Assembly: GCA_022819945.1 (NCBI GenBank)
Contig: JAJEGI010000051.1
Coordinates: 62,001 to 126,000, forward strand
Origin: Candidatus Poribacteria bacterium
GTDB lineage: Bacteria > Poribacteria > WGA-4E > WGA-3G
Length of the DNA: 64,000 nt
Direction: 5' to 3'
Shown: positions 1 through 8,549 of the stretch, piece by piece
Layout of the letters: every line of letters starts with the position of its first letter
How positions within the stretch are numbered: position 1 is the first letter of the stretch
The notes under the pieces: generated by a model
Told to the model about the DNA's origin: nothing
Seen by the model: only the letters and a program-made list of their open reading frames with translations
Database searches by the model: none
Position numbers and translations under genes: made by a program

Positions 1-144
1 GATCGGGCGGATATCGAGATTGTAATTCAAAGTGGCTTGTGGTGTCTCGTGATGGTCCGCAGATGCCGCGGAAAGTCCAAACACGGCGAGGCAGAAACAC
101 ACCAACGTAGCTAATAGTGGAATCGTATTATTAGCAATCTTCAC
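1..144 (-). CDS. Secreted planctomycete-type cytochrome c (PSCyt1) protein, N-terminal part only
   Basis: Only the first 48 codons are inside the window; the gene runs off the left edge. It starts at GTG (142-144) after a GGGAGAA ribosome site. The product begins with a signal peptide: charged MKIANN, a hydrophobic stretch and an ASA-D type cleavage site near residue 29. The mature part starts with LNYNLDIRPI. In PSCyt1/DUF1549/DUF1553 proteins of Planctomycetes and relatives this pattern directly precedes a CxxCH haem motif, so a CxxCH is expected just outside the window. Such proteins are exported and thought to act in redox or polysaccharide-related steps. The identification rests on one short motif and is tentative. 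Confidence 0.6.
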   Translation of the reverse strand, partial: MKIANNTIPLLATLVCFCLAVFGLSAASADHHETPQATLNYNLDIRPI

Positions 145-342
145 TGGAATTCTCCCTTTTTCAGCGTTGTAGTGGGAAATTTATCAACTCTCTATACCAA
201 AAATCTAAATCGCAATTTCCTATACCGGATTTGGCAATTTGTGACGTTTGGCTAATCAAAAGGTTTAGCAATATTGCTATATTTTACGTTACAGTCGAGG
301 CCTTGTCAAATATTTTCTACTTGATTGGACATTCAGTTTTTG

Positions 343-371
343 TTGATACGCCATACGCGGTGTGATATAAT
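343..371 (+). promoter_or_regulatory. Sigma70-type promoter for the PD-(D/E)XK gene
   Basis: TTGATA (343-348), a 17-base spacer and a perfect TATAAT (366-371). The predicted transcript starts about 27 bases before the ATG at 405, and AAGGAG (392-397) lies in between. Confidence 0.7.
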
Positions 372-404
372 TCTAACAATTACCAATCATCAAGGAGCGA
401 CAGA

Positions 405-1028
405 ATGGCTTTTAGTGATTTTAAGAAGATCCCTGACGTTCAGAAAAGATTTGGCATCCGACACATCGAAAATGATTTCATAAAGATTAAGGAAAAAGTG
501 TTGCCTTCGGAACAATTTCTGAAAGAGTTGGAATTTAGCAGACAGTACATTCCTATTTTCGCTTCTGAGGGTGCGCGTTGTGAAGCCGTTATCTACCCTG
601 TTTTGCGGGAAGTGTATAAAGCATACGCTGCTAACTACGTCCTATGGATAAAGGAACCTCTTGCCTACGATGAAACGCTGAGCGGCACGCCTGATTACTT
701 CATCTCAACACGATCTGAATTGGGCATACTCATTGTAGGCACCCCGTTGATAATACTCGTTGAGGCAAAAAAGAACGACTTTGAGCAAGGTTGGGGGCAA
801 TGCCTCGCGGAATTGGTAGCGGCACAAAAAATAAATGCGAACACAGATATGCCCGTGTACGGTATAGTCAGCGACGGCACGTTATGGCAGATTGGGCACC
901 TTATCAACGAAACCTTCACCCAAAACCGGACAAGTTTTAGTGTGGATAATTTGCCCGTCCTATTTGGTGCTATTGATTCTGTCTTCAAAGCAGCAAACGA
1001 GTTTTCTCAGCAAACATCCACCGAATAA
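405..1028 (+). CDS. Stand-alone PD-(D/E)XK nuclease-fold protein
   Basis: This 207-residue soluble protein has no signal peptide or membrane segment. It carries a restriction-endonuclease-like core: Glu60 in a helix, Pro96-Asp97 in GTPDYFIS, then Glu120-Ala-Lys122 in LVEAKK, followed by a Gln/Glu helix (QCLAEL). This is the order of the E...PD...ExK metal site of type I restriction HsdR N-termini and related nucleases. No helicase, methylase or specificity gene is next to it, so it looks like a solitary member of the family, with an unknown substrate. The start is well supported by AAGGAG seven bases upstream and a consensus promoter. The fold is fairly secure; nuclease activity is inferred. 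Confidence 0.65.
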   Translation: MAFSDFKKIPDVQKRFGIRHIENDFIKIKEKVLPSEQFLKELEFSRQYIPIFASEGARCEAVIYPVLREVYKAYAANYVLWIKEPLAYDETLSGTPDYFISTRSELGILIVGTPLIILVEAKKNDFEQGWGQCLAELVAAQKINANTDMPVYGIVSDGTLWQIGHLINETFTQNRTSFSVDNLPVLFGAIDSVFKAANEFSQQTSTE

Positions 1029-1046
1029 AATACCGACGTAATTTGT

Positions 1047-1814
1047 CTATTGCCCACCAACTTTCTCAAAAATAATAACATGCTGCCACGGTAGGTCATC
1101 AAGTGTCTCTACCCAAGAAAGCGGGTGCGGTGTTGCCTCCTTAATCACCTGCAACTCACTCATCTTATGCAAGCGTTTGATCGGCACATTGTCATCTTCC
1201 AAGCGGTATTCCACAAAAGCAACCCTACCACCCGTTTTCAGACCACGGCAGATGTTCTGCATCATCTCATAAGGATGCGAAAATTCGTGGTAGACATCTA
1301 CCATAATCGCCAAATCCACCGAATTCGGCGGCAATTTCGGATCGGTAATCGTGCCTAATATCCCTTTGATGTTGGTAATACCTTCTTCCGCCATCTTCTC
1401 GGCAAGGATGTCAAGCATCTCCTGCTGGATTTCAACACCGTAGATGGTCCCTGTCTCACCGATTTTCGGTGAGATCCGCCGAGCAATGTAACCTGTGCCA
1501 ATACCGATATCCGCCACAACGTCCCCTGCTTTGAGTTTTAGCAGCTCAACAAGGCGGTTCGGCATCTCTTCGCGTTCACGCTCTGGACGTTCTAACCATT
1601 CTGCACCTTGATGTCCCATCACGTGAGAGATTTCGCGGCCCATATAGATTTTGCCGATCCCGTCTCGGCTGGGCGTGCGCTGTTCGTAGCGTGTACTCGC
1701 TGGGCGCGTAGGCGCGGTTTCTGATTGTGACTCACCACTTGGCACCATTGTAACATAAGTTAGCAGACAACCCACGCCGACAAGGCATATGAAAACATAA
1801 AATTTTCTGAGCAT
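1047..1814 (-). CDS. Membrane-anchored SAM-dependent methyltransferase
   Basis: A class I methyltransferase of 255 residues with an N-terminal signal anchor (MLRKFYVFICLVGVGCLL). I chose the ATG at 1812-1814 because AAGGAAGG precedes it; an upstream in-frame TTG would add a polar extension before the hydrophobic segment. After a linker, the Rossmann core has VVADIGIGTGYIA (SAM motif I), an acidic GVEIQ strand end (motif II) and a VDLAIMVDVYHEF segment (motif IV region). Exported methyltransferases of this type occur in Planctomycetes, Poribacteria and some Proteobacteria, where the substrate and the source of SAM outside the cytoplasm are unclear. It may instead be an inner-membrane protein facing the cytoplasm. 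The next gene upstream on this strand starts at 2925. Confidence 0.7.
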   Translation of the reverse strand: MLRKFYVFICLVGVGCLLTYVTMVPSGESQSETAPTRPASTRYEQRTPSRDGIGKIYMGREISHVMGHQGAEWLERPEREREEMPNRLVELLKLKAGDVVADIGIGTGYIARRISPKIGETGTIYGVEIQQEMLDILAEKMAEEGITNIKGILGTITDPKLPPNSVDLAIMVDVYHEFSHPYEMMQNICRGLKTGGRVAFVEYRLEDDNVPIKRLHKMSELQVIKEATPHPLSWVETLDDLPWQHVIIFEKVGGQ

Positions 1815-1884
1815 CAGTTTTGTACTACCTTCCTTTTGTCCTGGCAATCCTAAAATCCTGCAAATCCTGATTCAGATAATAGTT

Positions 1885-2925
1885 TTACCACCTTCCGAGG
1901 TAGAGCCCTCGGTTTTCCATCGGCATTGATACCCGTTTGCCACCCTGTCGTTGCGAATCAACGATAGCGAAAACCATCTCAGTGCTTCGGTGCGCGAGAT
2001 GAATATTACCGCAGGTCTCGGTATCGGTCTCAATCGCATCAACGATGTCTTCAATACAGCCGACGGTGCCGCTTTTCCGTTCATAAGGCGGGAATTGCGC
2101 TTCCAAAATCTCGTTAAACTGCCCTTGCCGTTTGCGGAGGTGAAAACCGAGTCCATTATTCAGTGCACGAACCGTGCCTTCGCTACAATGCACCTCAAAT
2201 TCATAAGCCGTGCCGGGGATACTAATGCCGTTAATACCGTTCTCAAAACGGATAAATCCCATCACAATCCCAGGATCAGATTCTGTGCGATTGTCCTCAA
2301 AATCCGCATCATCAACGGCAACGTTGCCTTGCACATATTCTATCGGGGAATCGCTTGCCAAAAAGAGGAGCATATCCGCTGCGTGCGTGTATCCCCAGAG
2401 TGCAGCACCACCGCTATAGGCAATCACCGCGCGTCTATCCCCTAACTCGCCGCTTTCGAGAATTTCGCGCATTTTGATGTATCCCGGCGTGTAACGCCGC
2501 TGCGTACCGAGGTTGAATTTGACATTGTGTTTTTCGCAAACCTCTACCATGGCATCCGCCTCTTCCATAGAAGCACAAAGCGGTTTATCGCAATAGATAC
2601 CCTTCACGCCGTTTTCCGCAGCGAATGCTGTAATCTCGGCATGGTTCCCAGGACGCGTGGCGATACTGACAATATCCGGTTTCTCTTCAACAATCATCTC
2701 ACGATAATCTAAGTAGTACTTCGGGATATCCCATTTGTTGCAGACGTATTGTGCCTTATCTTCAACGACATCTGCGGCGGCAATAAGGTCTGTCCGCTCG
2801 AAAGCCGTATATCCCGCGGCGTGCGAATAGGGTAACGCGCCGTGTGGTGACGCACGGACTTCCTCATCAATTGTACCACCCATTCTGCCACAGCCAACGA
2901 TGCAAGCACGATATTGCGTTCCCAT
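1885..2925 (-). CDS. Gfo/Idh/MocA family NAD(P)-dependent oxidoreductase
   Basis: 346 residues, the normal size for this family of sugar/inositol dehydrogenases. The N-terminal Rossmann fold shows GCGRMG (11-16), with Asp52 at the end of the second strand. The family EKP motif appears as CDKPLC (Lys114), and His181 in WGYTHAADML fits the catalytic His of the C-terminal alpha/beta domain. GGAGG lies six bases before the ATG. It is on the same strand as, and 63 bp downstream of, the two PhyH-type genes, so the three may be co-transcribed. The substrate cannot be read from the sequence; cyclic polyols or uronates are typical. Confidence 0.85.
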   Translation of the reverse strand: MGTQYRACIVGCGRMGGTIDEEVRASPHGALPYSHAAGYTAFERTDLIAAADVVEDKAQYVCNKWDIPKYYLDYREMIVEEKPDIVSIATRPGNHAEITAFAAENGVKGIYCDKPLCASMEEADAMVEVCEKHNVKFNLGTQRRYTPGYIKMREILESGELGDRRAVIAYSGGAALWGYTHAADMLLFLASDSPIEYVQGNVAVDDADFEDNRTESDPGIVMGFIRFENGINGISIPGTAYEFEVHCSEGTVRALNNGLGFHLRKRQGQFNEILEAQFPPYERKSGTVGCIEDIVDAIETDTETCGNIHLAHRSTEMVFAIVDSQRQGGKRVSMPMENRGLYLGRW

Positions 2926-2988
2926 TAGATTCCTCCATTGTGTTTCGCTGTTGAGATCAGGAGATCACTCCTGCGGTAAGAGGTTTCG

Positions 2989-3828
2989 CTAAACTGTCAA
3001 CTCTACAACGTCTTGTTTGACGATCTCTTTTGTATGTCCATAAGACGCGGTTTGCACCAATTCCTGAACTTCAGGCGTTAAACGGTCAACGATTTTCTCC
3101 GGTAAACTTTGCTTACCATCGTATTGCGGACGATAGCGCAGAATCAGGAAGCGTCTATCCCGATCTTTCGGTTTCCACCGCAAAACACCGTGTGTTAACA
3201 GTTCAGAAATAACAAGAAAATCGCCCGCTTTTGGCGTGAGATTCGTAAAAACGTCGTCCGGTTCCGGATCAATACCATCAGGTCCCGGGGTCAGAAGATC
3301 TTCGGGTCTCTCGAATTTGCTCTTATGTGAACCGGGGATAACAATCAGTCCACCATCGCCGGGCTGCACATCTGTCAAGTAGAAGAACGCCACGAAATCA
3401 TTGCAATAGATCTGGCTATTCTGTACCTCATACCGAGTTGACCACTGCCGTCCCTCACGCGCACAGTGCAAACCCGCTGGATTTGTCCCCATCGGTTGCC
3501 TGTCCGGGTTGTGCTGTTCAAGCGTGAGCGTGCCAGTGACAAACCGCGGTTTATCGAAGGTAAACTCTTTAACGAGGGACCAGATAGCCGGATGAACCGT
3601 CATCGCCTCAAGCGACCGGTCAAAAGCAAATCCGTGTTCATACCTACCGCCTTTACCGGGTTCTAAGTCGCGAGGACGTGTCGTGAATTCTTCAGGACGT
3701 TCATCAAGCGGCGTATGAATATACCGATCCACAGCCGCCTGTGCTTCTTTTAAGGCATCCCCTGTGACCGCACCTTCGATGTGCAAGTAGCCCGTAACGT
3801 CAAACAGGTAACGTTGTTCTGGGGTCAT
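2989..3828 (-). CDS. Phytanoyl-CoA dioxygenase (PhyH) family protein with HxA metal motif
   Basis: 279 residues with the double-stranded beta-helix signature of PhyH-type Fe(II)/2-oxoglutarate oxygenases: YLTDVQPGDGGLIVIPGSH, then LLTHGVLRW with His213 as the distal Fe ligand, and RRFLILRY supplying the 2-oxoglutarate-binding Arg about 12 residues later. The proximal HxD motif appears instead as His121-Cys-Ala123-Arg-Glu125, so the Asp ligand is replaced by Ala. The His121 to His213 spacing matches that between the ligands in PhyH enzymes. HxA is the arrangement in SyrB2-type iron halogenases, which belong to this superfamily. Glu125 could still reach the metal, so chemistry is uncertain. Start ATG has AAGGAG upstream. 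The paralogue at 3842-4657 lies 13 bp upstream in the same operon. Confidence 0.8.
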   Translation of the reverse strand: MTPEQRYLFDVTGYLHIEGAVTGDALKEAQAAVDRYIHTPLDERPEEFTTRPRDLEPGKGGRYEHGFAFDRSLEAMTVHPAIWSLVKEFTFDKPRFVTGTLTLEQHNPDRQPMGTNPAGLHCAREGRQWSTRYEVQNSQIYCNDFVAFFYLTDVQPGDGGLIVIPGSHKSKFERPEDLLTPGPDGIDPEPDDVFTNLTPKAGDFLVISELLTHGVLRWKPKDRDRRFLILRYRPQYDGKQSLPEKIVDRLTPEVQELVQTASYGHTKEIVKQDVVELTV

Positions 3829-3841
3829 TTTTCGCTCCTTA

Positions 3842-4657
3842 TTAAGTTAACTGAACATGTTTACTTTTAACAATGTCTTTGGTATGCGTATAGAATGCGG
3901 GTTGCGCAAGCTCACGGGTTTCAGGCGAAAGTCGCTCCATCACTTCAGGTGGAAACGGATCCCTGTGTCCTCTGGCATCTTCAAAAAACTGTGTTTTGTA
4001 ACGCAAGATAAGAAACCGCCGATACCGATCCTTCGGTTTCCAGATGAGAACGCCATGCGTCAGCAGTTCGGACATAACAATTGCGTCGCCAGCGCAGGCT
4101 GTCACATTAACCAACGCAGGATGAAGTTCATCGGGTGGATCCGCTGGGTCTGGGAAAAAGAGCCCCTCCGGACGTTCAAAGTTCGCTTTGTGCGAACCCG
4201 GCAGCACAACTAAACCGCCATCGCCGGGATAGACATCGGCGAAATAGAAGAAAACGATGAAGTCGTTGCAGTGAATCTGTCCATCCTTGACAGTATAGCG
4301 GCGTGTCTGCCATCCACAATCTTCACGGGCACAGTGCAACTTACCGATAACCTGATCGTGCTCTGGTCGCTTCGCAACGAGGCTACCGCGATTAAAACGG
4401 GGCTTATCGTTGGTAAGTTCCTTGACAATCGGCCATGTTTTCGGGTGAAGTGTGAGTGCCTCAAGCGATTTATCGAACGAAAAACCGTTAGAATAGCCAC
4501 CACCACCATAACTGATACCGGGCGGGAGTTCATCCTCCGGTGTTTGGACACACCGTTCAACCGCATCTTGGGCGTTTTTCAATTCTTCATCGCTAAGAAC
4601 GTTTTTGAGGTGGATATACCCCATTAAATCAAAGAGGTATCGTTGTTTGGGAGTCAT
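3842..4657 (-). CDS. Second PhyH-family oxygenase-like protein with HxA motif
   Basis: 271 residues, a clear paralogue of the product of 2989-3828. The start ATG (4655-4657) is preceded by AAAGGAGG; an in-frame extension further upstream begins without a ribosome site and contains no conserved sequence. The core again has FADVYPGDGGLVVLPGSH, LLTHGVLIW (His201) and RRFLILRY. The proximal site reads His108-Cys-Ala110-Arg-Glu112, so both copies share the Asp to Ala change. The two begin almost identically (MTPxQRYLFD) and differ most in residues 40-60 and in the loop after PGSH, which may indicate different substrates. They are most likely soluble and cytoplasmic and translated from one mRNA. 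Confidence 0.8.
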   Translation of the reverse strand: MTPKQRYLFDLMGYIHLKNVLSDEELKNAQDAVERCVQTPEDELPPGISYGGGGYSNGFSFDKSLEALTLHPKTWPIVKELTNDKPRFNRGSLVAKRPEHDQVIGKLHCAREDCGWQTRRYTVKDGQIHCNDFIVFFYFADVYPGDGGLVVLPGSHKANFERPEGLFFPDPADPPDELHPALVNVTACAGDAIVMSELLTHGVLIWKPKDRYRRFLILRYKTQFFEDARGHRDPFPPEVMERLSPETRELAQPAFYTHTKDIVKSKHVQLT

Positions 4658-4851
4658 TGCGCCTCCTTTTGGAAAGAGGTGTGCGCGTGGCTTCGGAGCA
4701 ATCGAATTAAAAAAACATAAGTTGATGCCGTACAAAAGACTATGTGTGAAACGCATAACTCTAAAGTCGCGCGTTTCCGTAATCCGATCATCAATTATTG
4801 TACTGAATGTCAGGCAAAGATGGAACCAGAACACCTGATAAAGGCGATAAA

Positions 4852-5550
4852 CTACTGCTTAAGCCGACCCCACGTTGTCGTGAGTAACCCGTCCGGTTCT
4901 ACCGGCAACGTTTTCGCTTCCGCCTTTTCGTAGTCTTCATCCGTAGGTTCATATTCCAAGTCGCTGGACCAACAGAAAACGTCGTACTGGACCTGCAGCG
5001 AGCTCTGCCGCGTCCAGATCATCATAACGTTTTCACCGTCCTGCAATTCATTAATCGTGCCAGCATCCTGTCCGAAATCACCTGTCCGCATCCACGTCCA
5101 AACAGGAACGTTTTCCTCAAAGATAATATCAGCAGGACGGGCAAACGCAGGTTCCGCATCTGGAATCTTATCACCATCGTCGCCTAAAACCCACAACCAA
5201 TCTGAATGGTTGCTCGGATTGATGAGCCGACCGATGAAACGCCATTCACCGGCTTTTCCGCCAGCACGACTGATGTCGAATCTATAGAGTATCCAGCCTT
5301 TTTTGCCAGCACCAGCGTTTGTGATAATATCCCCGAACGCACCGTCTGCCGGATCTACCGCCTTCTCACCTTTACCTAATTTATAGACATCCTCGGAATC
5401 CCTTTCATCAAAGGCTTCCGCCTCAAACCAAATCTGTTCGCCATCCCCGAATTCAGAGACTTTGAACTCTTCCACGGCAAAGCCTGTAAACGGTTGCATC
5501 AGCAGCAGACAGAGCGCTAAGCTGAGCGTTAATTGACATTTCTGGAGCAT
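4852..5550 (-). CDS. Secreted protein of unknown function with carbohydrate-binding-like N-terminal region
   Basis: 232 residues with a signal peptide (MLQKCQLTLSLALCLLLMQP..., cleavage probably after GFA) and GGAGGAG before the ATG. The mature part is rich in acidic and aromatic residues. It begins with a FEAEAFDERD segment, then WILYRFD and WRFIGRL, which resembles the opening of jelly-roll carbohydrate-binding modules (CBM6-like: EAE...Y.f). There is no recognisable catalytic motif. Proteins of this form are common in Poribacteria beside sulfatases and sugar enzymes. I cannot assign a function; ligand binding in the periplasm is a guess from the fold hint. Confidence 0.55.
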   Translation of the reverse strand: MLQKCQLTLSLALCLLLMQPFTGFAVEEFKVSEFGDGEQIWFEAEAFDERDSEDVYKLGKGEKAVDPADGAFGDIITNAGAGKKGWILYRFDISRAGGKAGEWRFIGRLINPSNHSDWLWVLGDDGDKIPDAEPAFARPADIIFEENVPVWTWMRTGDFGQDAGTINELQDGENVMMIWTRQSSLQVQYDVFCWSSDLEYEPTDEDYEKAEAKTLPVEPDGLLTTTWGRLKQ

Positions 5551-5686
5551 TATATCTCCTCCTATATTCTGATTATGAATCAGTTTGGTCTTTTTCTGGT
5601 TTTTGCTAACGAGGTTTGTACCCCCTCAAGTGATGAAAATACGAAATCTCGATAGTGTTTTGGTCTGGATTTCCGAGCCTGGGTAA

Positions 5687-5703
5687 AGCGGTTTCAAACC
5701 GCT
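5687..5703. repeat. Palindromic intergenic repeat (GGTT-AACC family)
   Basis: Perfect 17-base palindrome AGCGGTTTCAAACCGCT in the 361-bp divergent gap between the secreted protein and the TIM-barrel gene. A weaker relative is at 5611-5627. It belongs to a dispersed family seen at least a dozen times in this window. Confidence 0.75.
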
Positions 5704-5741
5704 GCGATCTTGTCTGATTCGCCATAACGACTTTAAAAGAC

Positions 5742-5770
5742 TTGACATACGTCTTGAAGTATCGTATATT
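5742..5770 (+). promoter_or_regulatory. Sigma70-type promoter, long leader to TIM-barrel isomerase gene
   Basis: TTGACA (5742-5747), a 17-base spacer, TATATT (5765-5770). The leader to the ATG at 5912 would be about 135 bases; I see no clear riboswitch fold in it. Apart from this promoter and the palindromes, the gap 5551-5911 holds nothing I recognise. Confidence 0.6.
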
Positions 5771-5911
5771 TGGCTGTTAAGTCGAATTTGCGTGTATCTG
5801 TATTTTGCTTAAATAACAACTAAAGTATACGATAAAGGTGTTTTTTTGTCAACTTCGTCAGATACACTCGGATTCTGTAATAAAATATCTAAAAACGAAA
5901 CAGAGGTTGTA

Positions 5912-6826
5912 ATGAAACTCGGATTTGTGAGTGCAATTTTACCGGAGCAGACATTAGCACAGGTCGTCGAATTCGCTGCTGACACAGGCTTCGATTGCGT
6001 CGAATTAATGTGCTGGCCCAAAGGAAAAGCGGAACGGCGGTATGCAGGCGTTACACATGTTGATGTAGCCGATCTTTCCGAAACGGAAGCAGATAAAATC
6101 TTACAATGTGTCTCAGAGGCAGGGATAACCATCAGCGGCTTAGGTTACTATCCAAACCCGCTAACACCTGATGAAACCGAAGCAGCGATCTATAGCGAAC
6201 ACCTTAAAAAACTTATTCTGGCAGCAGAGCGCTTGTCAGTGGACATCGTCAACACCTTCATCGGTAGAGATCAGACGCGCACGATAGACGAGAATTGGCA
6301 CCGCTTTAAGCAAGTATGGGAACCACTCATTCAATTTGCTGCTGACCACGGTATCCGTATTGGCATTGAGAATTGCCCGATGTTTTTTACCGAAGACGAA
6401 TGGCCCGCGGGTCAAAACCTCGCCTACTGTCCCGCCGTTTGGGAACGGATGTTTGAAGAGATTCCGTCCCCGAATTTCGGACTCAACTTCGATCCGTCCC
6501 ACTTTATATGGCTCCAAATGGACTACCTGAAACCGCTTGTTACTTTCGCTGACCGGATCTTCCACGTACATGCAAAAGACGTCCGGTTAGACAGAGCAAA
6601 ACTTGATGAAGTCGGCATCCTCGCAACACCTTTATCGTATCATACACCGAAACTGCCGGGACTTGGCGATGTCGATTGGGGAAGTTTCTTCTCTGTCTTG
6701 AGTGATACCGGTTATAAAGGCGCAGTCTGTGTTGAAGTAGAGGATCGGGCTTATGAAGAAACCTTAGAAATGCGACAACGCTCCTTGCGACAGAGCCATA
6801 TCTTCCTGAGACAGTTCATCGGGTAG
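5912..6826 (+). CDS. Sugar phosphate isomerase/epimerase-like TIM barrel (xylose isomerase-like)
   Basis: 304 residues of the AP-endonuclease-2/xylose-isomerase-like TIM-barrel family (PF01261). The usual divalent-metal ligands can be placed: Glu in [10 protein letters not shown], Asp/His in [10 protein letters not shown], His in [10 protein letters not shown] and Glu in AVCVEVED near the C-terminus. The ATG at 5912 has AGAGG six bases upstream and starts the first strand (MKLGFVSA); an upstream in-frame TTG at 5846 lacks a ribosome site. Such enzymes isomerise or epimerise sugars or inositol derivatives in the cytoplasm, and often sit with Gfo/Idh/MocA oxidoreductases, one of which is 3 kb away. 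The substrate is unknown. Confidence 0.8.
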   Translation: MKLGFVSAILPEQTLAQVVEFAADTGFDCVELMCWPKGKAERRYAGVTHVDVADLSETEADKILQCVSEAGITISGLGYYPNPLTPDETEAAIYSEHLKKLILAAERLSVDIVNTFIGRDQTRTIDENWHRFKQVWEPLIQFAADHGIRIGIENCPMFFTEDEWPAGQNLAYCPAVWERMFEEIPSPNFGLNFDPSHFIWLQMDYLKPLVTFADRIFHVHAKDVRLDRAKLDEVGILATPLSYHTPKLPGLGDVDWGSFFSVLSDTGYKGAVCVEVEDRAYEETLEMRQRSLRQSHIFLRQFIG

Positions 6827-6842
6827 GCATGCCCCTCGCTGG

Positions 6843-6859
6843 CGAGGTTTGCAACCTCG
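6843..6859. repeat. Palindromic intergenic repeat between isomerase and bioF-like gene
   Basis: CGAGGTT-TGC-AACCTCG, seven-base arms around a three-base loop, in the 58-bp gap. It is a member of the GGTT-AACC family and may form a hairpin in the mRNA. There is no T-tract after it, so it is not an obvious terminator. Confidence 0.7.
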
Positions 6860-6884
6860 TCTGTTTCCAGAGTCTATTCTTTTT

Positions 6885-8060
6885 ATGACGCATAATTACG
6901 ACTGGTTGAACACAGAACGTACAACGCTCGAACAAGCAGGCTTACGCCGCTACCTCCGCACTGTCATGAGCGCACCTACGGGGACCATCAATCTTGATGG
7001 ACGCGACGTTGTGCTGCTCGGTTCAAACAACTATTTGGGCTTAAGCACGCATCCGGAGGTAATCGCCGCTGCTGTTGAGGCGACGCGAACTTTCGGCACA
7101 GGAGCAAGCGGCTCACGCCTCATCTCCGGGAACAGCGAACTCTATACAACATTAGAAGCCAACCTTGCAAAAACGAAGCACACCGAAGCCGCGCTCGTTT
7201 TCAGTTCAGGGTATGCTGCCAATACAAGTATCATCCCCGTCCTTGCCAGCGATGGCGACCTCATCTTAAGCGATGCACTCAACCACGCCAGTATCATAGA
7301 CGGGTGTCGGCTGAGTCGAGCAACAAGAAAAGTCTATCGACACTGCGATGTGGAGCATCTCAAGACCTTATTATCAGAAGCTGCTGCGTTTCGACGGAAA
7401 CTCATCGTGACGGACGGCGTTTTCAGCATGGACGGCGATATTGCACCGCTACCAGATATTTACGGAGCCGCTACACAATACGATGCGATGTTACTCGTAG
7501 ATGACGCACACGGGTTCGGTGTGTTAGGAAAAGATGGGAGCGGTACCGTTGCACATTTCGGACTGGAAGGGACAGATATTATTCGGATGGGCACACTCAG
7601 CAAGGCGGTTGGCGCACTCGGCGGGTATATTGCGGGGAGCCGCGCGCTGGTTGAATTGCTCATCAATAAGGCGCGTGGCTTTATTTTTTCAACAGGACTA
7701 CCGCCCGCAACTTTAGCAGCAGCGAATACTGCCCTTGATGTGATACATTCTTCGCCTGAATTGCGGCAACGTCTGTTTTCCCACGCGAAATGTCTCAAAA
7801 CAGCGTTGACTAACTTAGGGTACACCCTACTCCCCACCAAAACGCAGATCCTTCCCGTAGTATTAGGAAGTCCACAACAGGCAACAAGTATTGCAGACGC
7901 ACTACTCGCCGAGGGAGTGTTCGCACCAGCGATCCGTCCGCCTGCTGTCCCACCGGGCACGAGTCGTTTAAGGCTAACCCTCATGGCTACACATACCGAA
8001 ACAGAGATACAACAGGCAATTGCTGGATTTGCAGCAGTTCTTCCCAAATTCCATCCTTGA
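6885..8060 (+). CDS. bioF: 8-amino-7-oxononanoate synthase-like PLP enzyme (BioF/KBL family)
   Basis: 391 residues of the alpha-oxoamine synthase family, which condenses an acyl-CoA with an amino acid using PLP. Visible motifs: [40 protein letters not shown] (His near PLP), [13 protein letters not shown] (Asp and His binding PLP) and [12 protein letters not shown], whose Lys forms the Schiff base. The SNNYLGL form favours BioF (biotin synthesis) over 2-amino-3-ketobutyrate CoA ligase, but no other bio gene is nearby, so the acyl donor is not certain. I took the ATG at 6885 over an upstream TTG at 6849, which lies inside the palindromic repeat. The ribosome site is weak. Confidence 0.75.
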   Translation: MTHNYDWLNTERTTLEQAGLRRYLRTVMSAPTGTINLDGRDVVLLGSNNYLGLSTHPEVIAAAVEATRTFGTGASGSRLISGNSELYTTLEANLAKTKHTEAALVFSSGYAANTSIIPVLASDGDLILSDALNHASIIDGCRLSRATRKVYRHCDVEHLKTLLSEAAAFRRKLIVTDGVFSMDGDIAPLPDIYGAATQYDAMLLVDDAHGFGVLGKDGSGTVAHFGLEGTDIIRMGTLSKAVGALGGYIAGSRALVELLINKARGFIFSTGLPPATLAAANTALDVIHSSPELRQRLFSHAKCLKTALTNLGYTLLPTKTQILPVVLGSPQQATSIADALLAEGVFAPAIRPPAVPPGTSRLRLTLMATHTETEIQQAIAGFAAVLPKFHP

Positions 8061-8085
8061 TTTTTTTCCCTTTTCGTGCTATACT
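8057..8085 (+). promoter_or_regulatory. Sigma70-type promoter of the cupin gene
   Basis: TTGATT (8057-8062) overlaps the stop codon of the bioF-like gene; after 17 bases comes TATACT (8080-8085). Transcript start would be near 8092, about 25 bases before the cupin ATG. Confidence 0.65.
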
Positions 8086-8115
8086 GCGTCAAATCTTAAC
8101 GAAAGGCAATCAGAG

Positions 8116-8529
8116 ATGAGCACGAAAGCACACGTAATCAATTTTGGAAAACAAGACCCTATTGACCGAGGCACCGGCGTGAAAACTGTCCCGTTAGCCG
8201 GTAAATGGATCGACTCCACTTCGCTCACTAACGGTGTGACGATGTTTGAACCGGGTGCCGCGATCGCACGCCACTATCACAACTGTGATGAATCCGTTAC
8301 AATTCTTGAAGGCGAGGCCGCTTGCGAGGTTGATGGCGAAGTCTTTACCATGAAAGCCTACGATACGACATTCGTTCCCGCGGGCATCCCACACCGATTC
8401 TGGAATGAGAGCGACGCACCCATGAAAATCCTCTGGACCTACGCCTCTGTCACTGTGACACGCACCTTCACGGAGACAGGTGAAACAGTCGGACACTTGT
8501 CTGCCGGAGATCAGGCAGTCGTCACATAA
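8116..8529 (+). CDS. Small single-domain cupin protein
   Basis: 137 residues. A cupin_2 barrel is visible: motif 1 ARHYHNCDESVTILEGE gives two His and one Glu for a metal, and motif 2 is PAGIPHRFWNES with the last His. Such proteins bind a metal and act as small isomerases, dioxygenases or sugar-binding regulators. The ATG at 8116 is preceded by GAAAGG; the longer in-frame reading would start inside the bioF-like gene. The M20 peptidase gene begins 20 bp downstream, probably in the same transcript. The function cannot be made more precise. Confidence 0.75.
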   Translation: MSTKAHVINFGKQDPIDRGTGVKTVPLAGKWIDSTSLTNGVTMFEPGAAIARHYHNCDESVTILEGEAACEVDGEVFTMKAYDTTFVPAGIPHRFWNESDAPMKILWTYASVTVTRTFTETGETVGHLSAGDQAVVT

Positions 8530-8549
8530 CAACGACTGAGGAGCCTAAA

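Noticed and set aside
4658-4834. N-terminal extension of the second PhyH gene (59 extra codons)
   Set aside because: AAAGGAGG directly precedes the internal ATG at 4657 and the extension has no counterpart in the paralogue.
7460-8092. Long antisense frame of 210 codons opposite the bioF-like gene
   Set aside because: It mirrors a well-supported PLP enzyme gene, has unusual composition and no recognisable motif; a shadow frame.
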